Source of the DNA: Aquila chrysaetos chrysaetos
Lineage: Eukaryota > Chordata > Aves > Accipitriformes > Accipitridae
Direction: 5' to 3'
DNA length: 64,000 nt
NCBI RefSeq assembly: GCF_900496995.4
Contig: NC_044004.1
Coordinates: forward strand, 80,359,538-80,423,537
How positions within the stretch are numbered: position 1 is the stretch's first letter; every line of letters begins with the position of its first letter. Both the position numbers and the translations under genes were made by a program. The notes beneath the pieces are model-generated. The model saw only the letters and a list, made by a program, of their open reading frames with translations, made no database searches and was not told where the DNA came from. This document shows, in pieces, positions 36,107 to 50,300 of the stretch.

Positions 36107-39100
36107 GTCTAGCCAATCAGTATGAGAGGAAGCTTCATTATTTATTTCCAGAGACTGAATCATTAATAATAGTCATTCTGTATAAAAAAAGTAGGTGCTG
36201 AAAAAATACATTTAGGTAGTAAACATACATTCCAAAAACTATTTGAATCATGCAAGTCAAAATATTTTGTCTGAGTTACTTAGATTGTGACAGACCATTA
36301 TGAAGAAGCTATTTTAAGATTTTTCAGAGACCTAAATGTTTAGATGGCTTCCACATAGGTTCTTCAAAAATGTGTAGGTGTTTAACTTCCACTGTTTGGA
36401 AGTCTGGCTCTTAATTTCTCATTGGTACAAAAACTGAGTTTTGCTTGCATTTTATTAAAAGCAAGTTAACTTTTAAATTGAGGTGATTGTAAGCTAAAAG
36501 CAATGTTTTCAATTTTAAAAATGGGGGGATGGCGGTGGCGGTGTCCTGAAAAGCAATTTAAAAAGTTGTGGTTTGCCAGTGCTTATTCTTCATAAACGAA
36601 AAGGATATCATAGTAATTCATCAAGGAGCACTGTGTTTTAGCGTGCTGAACTGTAGGCTCCTCTCTTTTGTGATTCTGAAGTGACAGGACAAATTTATTA
36701 GCGATTTTAAAAGTGCCTTAGGCACTGATTAGAAACAGCTTAAAATGGGGTAGAAAGAGAAAGGGAGATGTATGTTATGGCAACATTTGTCGTTGGCTTC
36801 CTGTATCCATGCCATCGATGCATTTGAAGTCCTTTGCAGGATTCTTTTAAAGGGTTTGGGGTAGGACTACTAGATGTAGGATACATTGCGTAGAAAATGG
36901 CATTAAACAATTAGGTGGGAAACACAAATGTAGAAATATCAGTGGAGAGACTAGATATCAATACCTCACAACACGTGTCTTGGTGACAACTCACGTGTAC
37001 TTTGGCATGAAAATGCATTTGCTAGGAACTGAGTAAGGAAGGCAAAATTGATTGCATGGCTAAGGATGTAGAAGGCATCCTTGGTAATAGTAATGTTTCA
37101 AATTAATTCAAAGTAGGTAATATAAGATGGTAAACTGCTGGATAGCAGCAGCTCAGTTTCAGTGGAAAGAATTGACAATGCAATTAATTTCAAAGGATAA
37201 TAAATCTGACGTGAATCTGACCTTTTATAAGGCCTAACTTCTGGGGTTTGTGTGAATTCTTACAGTGTATTGTATAATCTTTCCTACTACATGAGCTGTG
37301 ACTTAGAAGAAACCAGACCAGAAGTATACAGACAACTAGTTTGGCAGGTGCGTGCAAATGTTGCAAACAATGTTTATTTGGGACATGCAGTTGTTCTGCA
37401 TTTGGGACATTTGTGTTTGGCTCACTCAGATTGAGCCCATGTGATTTTTCTGTAATACTAAACTTTTAATTAGGTTTAAGCAGAAGTGTGCCAGTGCATC
37501 CTTATTTAAGTGGTATGAGGATTTACCAATCCTGAAGACTTACTGCTCCGATGTGTAATAACTAGCAGTTAGAATTAGTGATGGGTTGAAGTTAAAAGAG
37601 TGGGTAATGATCTTGCTAATTTCTGGCTACTGACGGATCTTTCTGTGACTGCTGAACCTAATAAGGCTGTGTAATTGAAGTAGAATAGCAAGCCTTAAAT
37701 AAACAAAAAACTGAGGCTCTTAAGGAGTTGTATTATCTCCCTATTCCTATCAAGAACTAGGAAATGGTGAGGTGGATCCAAGAGACACCTTGCTTCATCC
37801 ATCTGAATGGCATTTCCAGCTGATTTATATGTTTCAGACTTCCTTATCTTGGCAAAGGTGACAAGAAACAGTAAATTATGCAGCATGAGCTGAGAGCCTG
37901 TTGGGGACTTGGCACATTTTGGATCAGACTGCTCACTGAACATCCAACCATCGAATAACTCCAAACAGTTTTTTTCGTCACATTTATTTTAGATTTGGAG
38001 CTAATAACATTTTATTGATATATTCTCTTATGAGGTCTCTTTCAAAAACTGAGTCTCTGTTTCTACCTCTGCAACACTGTAAAATCAATTGCCTTTGTAT
38101 GTCTGTTGGTAAGATTATTGGGATGCTGTTCCTTCTCCAGTATATTTCAAAATTACTCACTGTTTCTACCTGACAAGTTGATGCATTTTAGTATGTTACT
38201 TGATTAATTGCTTGAAGTGTTTGCAGAAGTCAGGAAATGAAGCATCGTGGTCAGTGCTCATGATTTTATTGTAACGGTTGTGAAGTCATGTAATTAGACG
38301 AATTTCTGGTTTTAGCCCTTGCCGCTATGGAGAAAAGGCAGGAAATGTGATTCAGAAGACTGACAGGAATGGAAGGCATCAGGAAGACTCAAAATACACA
38401 CACCCCTCATGATTTTAAGACAGTCTTACCATTTCTTAGGGTCTAGCTTGTAATTTGTCAGTCTGAGGGGAGGCACTGTTGCTGGAGATACAAAGCCAAG
38501 TCTGACACAGGAGGTGGTTTGATTCTTCACGTGCATTAGGGTTAGTGTTACAAATTACATTTATGTAACGGAGTGCTAGTGTATTAAATGATACAGTGAA
38601 AGTAGCAGTTGTAAAACTTTTGGAAAACAAACCACTCGTGGCTATTTTTTTAAAGATTAGTTGGTAATGAGGCAGAAAAAAGAAAAGGAGAAAGTGGAGA
38701 AAGTTAAGAGGGGGAAAAAAAAAGGAAGGCAGAGAAGACCCTGCCCTTGAAAATAAGCAAGCGAGCTATGTTATCTTTTTGTTCTATTCTTTTTGCAATG
38801 CGTGCATGTTGTCCTCTTGACTGACAAAGTTCTTGTGTTTCCCTTGGAGTGTATCTGTTCATTAGTGTCTCCAGACAGAGGTAGTTTAGCTTTTAATTAA
38901 AATACAATTTTCAGGTTTTTTAGTGTGTTAATGAGACAGCAAAAATGAATTCATTGAAAGAGGAACAGATATCTAGGCCTTACAGCAGTGAAAGTTAGAG
39001 CCTCATTAGTAGCTAATTATGCAGAACATAGTATATAAATAGAGCTGTTATGGCATTAAAAAAAGCCTCAGTGCATTACCTAATGACATAAAATGTTTAC

Positions 39101-42100
39101 AGTCTGTTCTGAGTATGGTATAATGTCTTACTGAAGTAATTAATGGCGTATTTAACAGTGACACAACTAGAATCACAATTGCTTTGCAGGTACAAGTTGA
39201 GGGCAAGGGAATGTATAAAAGTCTTTGAGGAACAGATTATTTGTCCGCTAATAAATATGAGAGTATCAGAAGACACAGGAGGAACACATGATTTATGCAT
39301 TAGGTGGGATAATGTCTCTTTCTGACAAGGACAGAGTACACTGGACTTTCTTTTCAGGTTTTCCAAAAGTGAGCAGTGAGATGCCAGAAGTCCAAACTGA
39401 CGCTTCCAAAAAGGGCTGGATCCCTGAGAGAACCAAGGCCCACCATCTGATAACTAAGAAGGTGGAAAGTATTTTGGAAATCTTGCTTTCTGTTATAAAA
39501 ATGGCAAGCAAGACCAATGATATGCAGAAGGCGAAAAAGGAAGGTCTTGTTTGACTATAAGGGCCCACATAATCAGACAGACATCCTCAAAATAATACTT
39601 TAATAGCAAGTTAAGTAATGTTTTTAATAAACTAAAGCATAAACATGATTTTTTTGCTCTGCCTAACAAGAACTGCAGAGGCAGCTTAACAACTAATTAT
39701 TACTATTAATAATAATAAACAGCATTATGCTTCCATAAGGTGATGCTTCATCCTAAGAGTAAAGCAGTAAATGGCAATAACTAACCATAGCTGCTTAGAT
39801 GCAGTATGGTGAAAAAACAGTCTCAGTACCACAGCAGCGGTAGTAGAGGAATGGCTAAAGGAGAATACTACATTTGGGGAAACATAGTGACTACGGGGCC
39901 TGTCTAGCACATCAGAGGTAATTTGGACAGCAGTAGAAAAAATATTGTGAAAAGCTGGAGAGGGTGAGAACGGAGATGAGGAGATGTTTATGCAAATAAG
40001 AAAGGCCTGTAAAATGATCTGCGCATTAGTCATGATGATTCCAATTACTGTTGTATTGACTAGAACTACAGAGCCACAGAATCAATTAGATGTTTAAAAA
40101 TACAAAAAGCTATTTCCTTGCTCAATTTGTTGAGCAGTCAGCAAGTTTAGAATTTGTTCTGGGAAATTATTTTAGTATGATGACCAAGTTAGAGACTGAT
40201 TAATGTTTAGCTGAGGGTAGGTGAATTGAAGTGATTTTGCTGTGAATTCGATGCTTTATTTTTTTAGCTGTGAGGCTTAGTGAAACAACATAGAATGATG
40301 GAAAACATCATTCTTCAGCGCTTCTGTGTTAGCACCATTGCATGTGTTAATGACATTGTCAGCTCTAGTGGGAGGAAGAGTTAATGACCTGCAAGTTTGT
40401 GTTATGGCAGGTAGGAAAAGAAGATACTTCTTAATTGTGGTGGGGTTTTTTTCAGTTCATTAGTGAAAATAATTTTGTATTCATAAGGAGGTCTAGGTAG
40501 GCCAGAGCAGAAGGCCTGAGAAATGTGTTACATGTATAATGGGGACAGTTAAATAAATGTCAGTGCCAGCATTGCTAGGAACCCACCAATTTGCCTGGTT
40601 CCTAACTGACAAAGACATTTGTGTGTGCACGCGCACCTGCATTGATCATTTCCGTTGATCAGAGTCCGAATTTTTTTTATTACTGTGGTCAGCATGAAGG
40701 CCAAGTTCCGGTTGTGATGACGCTCTCCCTAAATAATGAAGAGAGTTAGTACAAATTTGCCGAAGAATCTTGACTTTTATAATCAATCATATATTACACA
40801 CAAGGATGGTCAATTATATACACGACATTATATGCCCATAAAAATCTGTAGCACACTTGCATATCAGGTTTCCTGTGTTGGGAACACTAAAAGATGCACT
40901 TTGCAAAACACTTTGATACTTTTTTGAAGGACTTGCTTCTTGCTATATGGCTATGCTGAGAAGTTATTTTGGCTGGCTGTGGATCTAGAGCAGACTAGCT
41001 AACCTTTTGTGACTACTCGTGGTCACACTATTGCCTCCGGTAAGATAGCACAGTCTATCTTTGTATATAAATAAACTGCTTTTCATGTACTGTAGAGAAA
41101 GGGAATGGCTGTAGCATGGTGAACAGTGCATGCGCTAGAAGTCTATAACTTGTAACTTGTTTGTGTAGCCACGATCATAGGGTGTTTCAGATGTGCTTAG
41201 AGTGTGGCAGTAAATATATTACGTATTTGCTTGCCAAAAGCGATCTGGTTGCCTTTAGGTTGATGTCTGGATGCACCATCTTTGGCTGACCAAACCAGTA
41301 AATAGCAGTTGATTCAGATTCCCTGTAAAATCCTCAGATTTGCTGTGTTAAAAAATTTGAAATTTCTACATGGGTATTCTTCAAGAGAAAACCATAAGCC
41401 TTGTCACCCTTGTCACCAGCTCAGTTCAGAGTCACCAGCATATGGCAATCCACAGTTTGGCTGCCGACTCTGAAATTCAGTAGTTCGTTGGTATTTTCAG
41501 CTAAGCATTTTCAAATACGTTGTGTTAAGGGGTGCTGCATTATTATGCAGACGCCTGCCTGTCTCTGCTTAGCACAGGAGGAAAGCAGCAAGGCTGCTGC
41601 CAAAGCTACTTTCCTGTTCTGCTTTGCCCGTCTCAGAAAGGCGAGTGTGCACTGGTCTGCGGGTCATCCATCCTGAATCCAGCTTTTTATTTAACACCTG
41701 CCATCATCTTCAGGCCAGTCGATAAGTCTCTTTGGCAGATGCTGTGCACCAGGCAGGCGGACCCTGCTCAATTTGCTGTTCAGGGGGTAGGAGTTTGAGC
41801 TGCTTAGACGTCGGTCCAGAGCCATCTCCCATCTTCTGCATCTTCCGTCTCCTGTCTCTACAACATGCTGCATTCTTACCCATCCTCTGCTATTCAGACC
41901 TGGCCAAAATGCAGTATTTGCGTTTTGCAAGGTGCTTCTGTTGTTGTCGTTGTTTGCTTGAATTAGAGAGAACTGAAATTTGCAGAAATTACTTCCATAA
42001 AACTGAGATGGAGGTGGGGAAGGGATTCAGAAATAGCCACAGCTGAAGAGCTGAAAAAGTATGCGCAGAAATCCTGGCTTTAATGGCTCTTTTTAAACTA

Positions 42101-44380
42101 TGGCTACAGGAAGCAAGGATCCACATCCATGGAGACATCCTGCATGAACATTTTTCTGGATTTTTCAAAATGTTTATATTTCATATTAATAATCAGGAGG
42201 GCAAGCAGGTGACTCAGAAACTTTCCAGATGGAAAAATATTCCTAACAAGTGTTACAGATGGGTTCTTAATTTTTAGAACCATGGGATCATATTTGTACT
42301 GTATAAACATGATTTGAAAGGTGTTCTTAGAAAAGGAGCTATTAAATTAGGGGAATAGGAAATACAGAGGAAATTAATGGGTAAGGGCTTTGTATGATTT
42401 TTAGGTTACTAACTGGCTGTGTAGCACAATATGCGGGAAAGAAGAATTAAAATGTCCTGTCTGTTTTGTGGAGAAAGCAGATGAGGGATGGTACATTTAA
42501 TGTTCTTAAAATAGAATATAAAGTAAAAGTGTGCCCAGCGGAGAATTTTTCAACAAAGAATAGAGAACACTGTATGGATAGATACAAGTCAAGTGGAAAT
42601 AAAGAAACTAGGAGTAGTGGGTACAAGGGGCCCAGGGGTCCCTCTGTTACTAGGATATCTCTGCACAGAACTTCTTAGATAATAAAATACAACTTTAAAG
42701 CTAACCAACACAAGCCTTCACGTTAGATCTCATCAGAGGGACACGTGAAAACAGATGTTCTTTGGCTAAATTAGTCCTTAGAATGTTAATTAGTTCCTTC
42801 TCTTTTTACTTTTTTAAATATCTTGTGCTTCATTTGTTTTCTTTATCTTACGGATTTTCACTACTGGATCCACTGTTTTCACATTACACTTTTTTTTTTC
42901 ACTTGCAGCCAGCAATTAGATTTTAATAGAGCCCAGGCACGTGGTCCGTGAAGCAGGCGTATTCAGAGTAATGAATATTGCCGATAGTTTAAAGGGAGAG
43001 ATAGTAATGGGAAATCACATGGTTTGGGACAGACTGACCCTGTAAGACAAGATGCGCACAGGAAAAATATTCAGCAAGTGTCAAAAGATGAAGTAACATC
43101 CTCCACATGATGGCAGCACATACCGATGTTGGGCATCTTCGGGAAATCCCAGGTTCTCCCAAAAGGTTTGGGAACTGGTGCCTCTAGTATGTTAGAGCCA
43201 GGCTCATTAAAAAAGACTTTGCTCGCCATCTGGTACACACGTTTCTGTCCTCCTTTCTCAAGGAGGTGATGCTTATGAGACCGTGCTCTGGCTAGTTTGT
43301 TTGTACCAGAGACCCTTTCTCTCCCTCCTTCCCTTTAAGTTACCAGACAATTTTAACCACGTCAGGAGAAGACAGCTATCCTGTGCGTGTCGTGAACATC
43401 AGTGACTAAGAAGTGGAGGCAAAGCCAGAATAACAGTCTCGCTCAGAGGAACCACAGTACAATTCAAAGCCCATCTAATTCCAAGGGGCACTTGCCAGCC
43501 CCATCAGCCAGCGCTTCTCTGCTGCCCCTAGTCCCTCAAACCATTAAAGGATGTGGAAGGCTGCTGGAGGTAACTGGAGGTGGGAAAGAGCCATGGAGGT
43601 TTCTCTCTCACTATGGGGAGATGCAGGGAGTGTATGGAGATGGAGAATTAGGGAATACCGCGGTGGCAGATAAACATCACTGGGGAAACAGGGCAGGGGA
43701 AACTTGTGCTTTTGGGGAGTATTATGTATGGGGTTCGTTATCTGGATAGCTGTGCTACATCAAATGTTAGTCTAAATGATCAAATGATGCTTTTTGCTCT
43801 TAAAATTTGTGTGCTTTCATCCACACCAAACAGACTGTTCTTTTGAAATCCATTTTCTGGTTTGCTGTATGTATGACAAACTCTGCATTACCGTCTGTAT
43901 GGCTGCGCTGTACCGCAGGGAGACAGAGGAGCAGGGCTACGTAAGTAAGAAGCGGCAATCTCCGAATTTGTTCCTTGTTTCTGTCTGTCTTCATTAGGGG
44001 TTCTGGCTGCCTGGACGTGAGACAGGGCTTCAGGATTAGAGTGGGCTGGAAAACTTTGCTGAATCATATATGCCAGGAACCACTGAGGATACAAATAGCA
44101 ATATTTTCTTGAAAGTATTCAGTTTTGTTCACTTCTAATTGAAAATCTGCTCCTCGTGAGATTTTTGAAACCTGTCTGCTTTCTTGTTTACTTACCCACA
44201 CGGTCTCTGGCTTTCCTCTGAGCCAAACCCCTTTGAATTTGGGAGCCAGAGGTACAATCCTGAGCGACACCGAAAGAGCTGAAGTCCTTCTCATTAACGT
44301 CCCACAATGTACTGTGTGCGGTCTGTGTAGGGTGTCTTAATATTTTGAACTGACTTGTGATAGTTTCAGTGTTTTAACTA
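36107..44380. other. Non-coding, AT-rich, no supported gene
   Basis: All frames are short and overlap one another (longest are 39725-40033 minus, 41732-42046 plus and 43402-43749 plus, at 102-115 codons). None is recognised. Features seen inside are a GGCGGT repeat near 36530, a TAAT-rich patch at about 38930-39120 and an alternating purine-pyrimidine stretch at 40621-40636. Confidence 0.5.
40621..40636. other. Alternating purine-pyrimidine stretch (Z-DNA prone)
   Basis: gtgtgtgcacgcgcac is a strict alternation of purines and pyrimidines over 16 bases, made of GT, GC and AC steps, the pattern that favours left-handed DNA under torsion. It is short, so any effect is uncertain. A TGATCA pair lies just downstream (40643-40648 and 40656-40661). 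Confidence 0.5.
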
Positions 44381-44383
44381 GTC

Positions 44384-44454
44384 GCAATGAAACAATAATA
44401 GTAATAATAATGTAATAATTAGCAATAAAACATGCCATTAAATAATTAATGGCA
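44384..44454. repeat. TAA-rich patch with a 9-base inverted repeat
   Basis: A degenerate TAA repeat (about 44390-44420) is followed by tgccattaa (44433-44441), the spacer ataa, and ttaatggca (44446-44454), a perfect inverted repeat. The patch is dense in TAAT/ATTA cores, which many homeodomain proteins bind. It may be a regulatory site or only low-complexity sequence. Confidence 0.6.
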
Positions 44455-47347
44455 ATGAAACACATAGAAATTATGTCTAGTTCAGTCAGTGTGTTGCAAG
44501 GGCTTCCGCAGTCCCTCATTCCACCTGAAATAGGATTTCCTTGTCAGCTCTACAGTGTTATGACATAAAAAGCCAGCAGAAGTAAGTGGTGGCATCTTTT
44601 TTTTTTATTTTTTCCCTACCAGTTAAGTGTCCTCACAGTTCCTAATCGTGTAGGGGTTGAAAGGAACATTTTATGATTATATTTCCTAGTCCTAGCTTGC
44701 CTTACAGAATAGGAGAATGCCTCTGAAGCCATTAGATTTGTATTACCAAATATGTACAGTTAAACTATTTTACAGCTATTTAAATTTGGTGCTTTAGAAA
44801 CCCTTTAATTTCAATTTCTGCTGAGGTTTTAATATCTTTCTGCTTTCATTATAAAATAAATAATCTGTGTAATATTATGGTTATTAATGTAAATTACTTC
44901 ATGTATTGGATCAATGATGGAATCAGCTAGTGGAAAAAAGCTCTGGTATATTAATCTTGATTATAGAATTTATGGATCAGAATGGTTTGAGAGATTGCAA
45001 TGTAGTGGGGCAAATCTTGTCTTTATTTTTATAGCTACTTTTTAATTGAAAATCCTACCCAAGTTGTAATTCAAAGACTTATTTTTTTCTATTTCTTTAT
45101 TAATTCATATATTTATTAAGAAAAATATGCTTCTGTTGTATGGCTATGAAAAGTACTGAATTAATTCCAGATCAATCTTTAGCAAAGATGAAAAAATGAG
45201 GATTCTGGAAGAATGGTATGCAGTTTAGCTTGGTGTGTTGCTTTTAAATGGTTCCTGATGAAGGAACCAAAGTGGATATTCTTGCAAAAACAGGTACAGG
45301 CCATGATCTTTCATGGTATATCTCCTATTTATGTATTTTTTTAGTATCACATGTAAATGATTCAAAAAATAGTCACATAGATTGACAAGACATGTTAACT
45401 TGCATAAAGTACCTCAGTATTCTTAGTATTAGGGATTATTTCTATCTTTTTATTCAGTCTTCATATATGAAACTTTCAGCTTGCTAAAAAATAAGCATTT
45501 CTTATGGGATAACGCAAAGAAGCTGTTGTGAAGCCTTCCATATATGTGGAAAATTGCCTAAAAATGATGCTGTAAACCAATGTTTTCAGTTTTCTCTGCC
45601 ACCTCAGAGACTGTGCTTTTCTCTTGGCCTCACTTTAATTTCAGTGATAATCGAAATCTGTTCCACTTGTGAGTCATGTAGAACAACCGGCTGTAATAAG
45701 AAGAATTTCCAAAGACTTTCTTCTGAATTGGCGGGGATGTTTCAGAAGGTGAAAACATAAAGTAGAAGTTAGCTGGCTGGCTGGTGCTTGCAAAAAATGG
45801 TGATGTCTTAATTGTGTTAGGAGAACAGAGGGGGTTGGCGTGCAAAAGCACCGCTCGAAGAGCTGTATGCCAGCTCTATGCTAAACAGCCAGTGTTTTCT
45901 GCTGAATGCCGTAGCAGTGCTGCTTTTTTAGGTGAGCGTTGTATTCTGAGCACAGAGTTGAGTTCAGAAGGATCAATTGTTTCTCCGGGAGGTGAACTAG
46001 AGTCATTTGCCTTTCAGTGAGGCTGCTGCTTCCATCCCCGTCGAGTTCACAGCAAACGCTGTGGTTCAGGCTGGTTCGGAAACATCTGGCCTCTGCCCCG
46101 CGAAGAAAAGCTCAGCTGGTTAAAAGTAACTTTCTGCAGTGCAAATAAGCGTGGCGAAGCCTGCCAGAAACCAGGGCAGCCCTGCCAGCTGGGTAGCTGC
46201 TTTCTTCCTCCCCTGTGCCAGCAGTGCCTCCTCTGCCATCAAGGGAGGTGGGGGGCAGAGAACTGGCCTCCCCAGCTCTGCCAAAGCCAGACCAATGTCC
46301 ATTCCCTCTATGAAATGCATGAGAAACGCATTCAATCCAGCTCAGGACAGTCATCCATGTCTAACATTTCAGAAGAAAGGAAAAAAAAAAAATAATCCTC
46401 TAGTCCCTGATCTGTTAGGCAAAATACTGCAGAGTGCGAGGAAAAAAGGCTGGAATTTCCTTCCCACCCCAGCAAATAATGAGTTAGCGCCTTGACACAT
46501 AAAGATTGAGGTTGCTTGTAACTGTCTGTCTTGCCCACTGGAGCACTAGCTGGTATTTTCATTCCCTAAATGTCTGCTGCTTTTGGAAGTGTTGCTAAGC
46601 GTTGCTAATAATTGCCTGAAGACACAAAACACTGTGGAAAATAAACATTCTGTTAAATTTGCACTACTTCATTTGAAATGTCCCTGTCCTCTCCCAGTTG
46701 GTTCTTCCTATGCCAGTCTCTTGCAGGTCTGTCCTAATCAATTTATTCCCTATCTCTGTATCTTTTCTGTTTTGGTAACTATACGCCCATAGCCTACTGT
46801 AGTGTAACTGAAGTACATAAAGCTCAGACAGACATAGAAAATAAAATTATGGTCCTGATGTATGGACAAAACTGGATTCGGTTATGATCATAAGCAGCCA
46901 CAATTGATTTATAACTTCTTTTTTGTTATTGATACGAACAGACATGCTCTTAGCTCATGACCAAAGCTCTGAGCAAGTGATCTTTAGCCATTGAAGATTA
47001 GGTTGGTTTTAATGTCTGTTGTATGTGTAGGAAAAGTTTACCCTATTTTTCTCTTCCATTATGAATTCTTTTGGTGCAGCTACCATTATATGAAATCTAT
47101 TGGTGTCTTTTCCAGGTGGTTTTCTTCCTAGGTGGTTTGTTGTTTTTTTTAAAATCAAATCTTTTTTTCTTAAATTTTGCAGAGCCCTAAGGTTTTTACT
47201 AGCCTGAGTAATGTCTCTAGAGCATTTATTGAGTCATGACTGAGAATGTCTTTCAAATTATTCATGAATAGATCAAACAATCACTGTACTAAATCTCATG
47301 AACAATGATAACATTACTTTCAACAGATCTTAAATCTGTATGTTCCA
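44455..47347. other. Non-coding, no supported gene
   Basis: AT-rich to about 45500, then a slightly GC-richer stretch at about 45800-46350 with overlapping frames on both strands (46112-46354 and 46120-46335 minus; 46139-46495 plus, 118 codons). The frames resemble nothing known and the mutual overlap argues against coding. Confidence 0.5.
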
Positions 47348-47369
47348 CCCCCCACCCGCACCCCCACCC
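47348..47369 (-). promoter_or_regulatory. Predicted G-quadruplex motif on the minus strand
   Basis: The plus strand shows C runs of 6, 3, 5 and 3 (47348-47353, 47355-47357, 47361-47365, 47367-47369). The minus strand therefore has four G runs of at least three with loops of T, TGC and T. Short loops make this a strong canonical quadruplex motif, with i-motif potential on the plus strand. No neighbouring gene or promoter is visible to give it a role. Confidence 0.75.
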
Positions 47370-50300
47370 TTTTATTTTTCTTCTTGTTTTGTTGTTAGAT
47401 CTATTAAAATATTCCAGTCTCTTCATGGTGGCTCAGGGCCACCAGCAGAGCCATGACAGTTGCATATCTCACCTGCATTCGGAGATCGGTTTCTATATAG
47501 ATCTAAGTGAGTCACTTCAGACAAATGAGCATTTTTTACAGACTTGGCTTTGACAGTAATGCAGAGCTGAATTGCTCTTTTGAGGTGAGGGTTATCGCAG
47601 AGAAGTCAGATGTGTCACAGCTTCCTGCACTAAGAGGAAGGTGATCTGTAGCACCAGTATATATGTAGTCCATTTTCTGCACTTTCTGGCTAGAATATAG
47701 TTAGGATTGCCAGCATCCTCTTCATCTCCACTGTCCCTGGGTGAATTGCACAAAAAAATAGTACAGTGGGAGGCTAATATAAAAACAAGCGCCCGTGTTG
47801 TCGTCCCAGTTAGACATGAGTAAATCCCATTAACTCAGCGGAGAGTTCTTTTGCTTCAGTGAGAGTATTTGGTTGATATTTTTAAAAATGAATCCCAATT
47901 AGACACTTGTAGCTGCGTTTTCAGATCCTCATCCAAGGAGCAGAATGATATTTGTTAGACCCTTAGTTAAACACGGCAATTATGATTATTTAGATAAAGT
48001 TGATGAAATAAGTTAGAAACAGCTAAAAGACAGCCCAGGACTTTAAAAAGAAAAAGCAGTGACAGCTTAAACCCATGTATCAATACAAAGGTAAGCATGT
48101 TGACTTTGGGAATTATAGGACGTCTTTTGGAAGAGCTTTCAAAACTACAGAACAATAAGCACTAGCAACACATCACCTTTTGGAAAATCTTTTGGAAATT
48201 TGATCCTTCCTAATTCTCGTCAAAAATTTGTTCCTCTAAATTTCCTTGTTAATATTAAAAGAAAAAAAATTAGTTTTTTAAATCTCAGAATACTCTTATT
48301 CCTGTCACTTTCCCCTTCCTCTGTGAAATAAAATGTAACAGCAGGTGAAGCAAAGAGCATCTATCATGAGGTTTTTACTATGTCCTACTATTTGTGAGGA
48401 AGAAAGGATAAAAGTTAAAGTGAATGACAGTGTGGTGGTTTGGCTGGGAAAGCCAAGTGTTCTTCTGGTCCTACCTAGGTAGAAGTCATAGAGGGTTCTA
48501 ACTGAAATGTGCAATGACCTCTCTGGCTGGTAGAAATTTTGGTGCCATTCATGCTGACTTTGCTGCTGATTTGCAGGCACTGAGGAGGAAGATGAAGGCA
48601 ATGGCCAGAATTTGATATAGCGAGTCTCTCAGTTTTAATATTGTTTATATTGAAGCATGGTTATAACGTTATTTATTTCAGAGCAATACTGCAGTTTGCA
48701 CACAAAATTCATGTATGTGATGAGATGCTCCAAAATCTGTGTGTTGGACCAATATAGGGTGTTTTTCCTTCACAGTCGCAGTTTTCTGGGAATCGCAATA
48801 ATGTATGACCTTAAGTGAAGATCATGCTTCTTTATTAAAGGCAATAAATAGTGAGAGTTAGTCAGGAAAGATTACAGAACATGTGAAAAAATAAACAATC
48901 TCAGAGTGATCAATGTTTCAAAACAGCTGATAAACTTTCATGCCTTTCCCTTCAGTGCAATAGGATCATGTCTGTTGATTGCAGTGCAGATTTTTGCCAG
49001 GTCCTTGTTTATATTATTTTTCTTTTTCCTACAATTCATAAAAAACAGTTTATTTTGGGAAAGGGCACATATTGAAGGTGGGCCTTAGCTGTCACTGTGG
49101 TGTGAAAACCATCAGTGAGATATTCTAGTAAAGAATCTAGCATTTGTTTGAATTTAATTGAGGCAGTAAGTGGAAATATATTTTTACCTGTAGCTGCAGA
49201 GAATCCTGAAACCTGGTTGTTCTGTTTATCATGTACCTTGGTGATGATCCTGATAAAATAGAATAGCATCTCTGAGAGAGTTTTCTTACCCTACTTCATC
49301 AGTAGAATGAAATTTATACAGAAGAGATAAAAAATACAGGACAGCTTGAAAGATTTAACCTATTCTTTTTACATAGGTACAAGAATATGAAGAGAATCCT
49401 CTTATTTTGATCGTGAACGCTAACATTTTTATATAAGTGCTAAAGATATCAAGGGAATAATAAAGAATTCATGCTATTTTAGTTATTGAGAACTACTTTC
49501 TAGAACACAAGTGGATCAATTGTTCTCCTTTTACCAATTAAAAAAAGAATAAGTCCCTTGACTTTAATGACTGTGTAACAGTAAAATCATAATGTGGATG
49601 AAAGTGGGCTCAGCTTCCAGATGCTGGAAAGTATGTTAAAGCACCTATCAAATGAATGCAAAGAATGTTTTGCACATCTTAGTAACAGGGATTGCTCACC
49701 TGGCGAGAACTGGGATTGTAATATAGCCTACTCTAATTCTTGTAGTGAATAATTAGTATTTGTGTTTGACACACATTAATAAAATCCTTCCCATTCAAAC
49801 TTGTGTTACTAATGGCCACATTACTCAAGTTAAATATTTCAACAATCTGTGCAAAAATGCTTAATACTGTGAAAGTACTCTCTTTTTTTTTTTCTCAAGT
49901 CAAACCAGGTTATTAGGTGGTTACCAGAAGCTAAGCTTTTTGGGATATCATTTTATAGTTCACAAATACCCACCTGTAGTGATTTGATCAAAATAAAAGT
50001 TTGATTTTATAAGCACCTCGAAGAACAATAAATTTGACTTGTGCCATCTTGCCTAATTCCAAAATGCTGGGCTCACTGAGTGGTGCTAGATAGGTAGCAC
50101 TTGTATGAAATAATTCCGGGGATTATGTGTTCTCCTTCATTGGCTGGCCTTGTGAATGGAAGAACCAGTTGAAAACAAGAAATGCTTTGGAAGTGACTGC
50201 AAAATGCAGATTGCACTTGCATTTCATTTCCTTTCTTTTTCGTTGACACCATTGTCAGTAATGCTTCTCAAAACTTTTTAGTGCTTATTTAAATTTTTAG

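Noticed and set aside
40050-40080. Sequence resembling the reverse complement of a CR1 terminal repeat (cacagaatca)
   Set aside because: A single short match with no CR1 body on either side.
43402-43749. Plus-strand 115-codon frame
   Set aside because: Moderately GC-rich stretch, no family recognised, no conserved motif visible.
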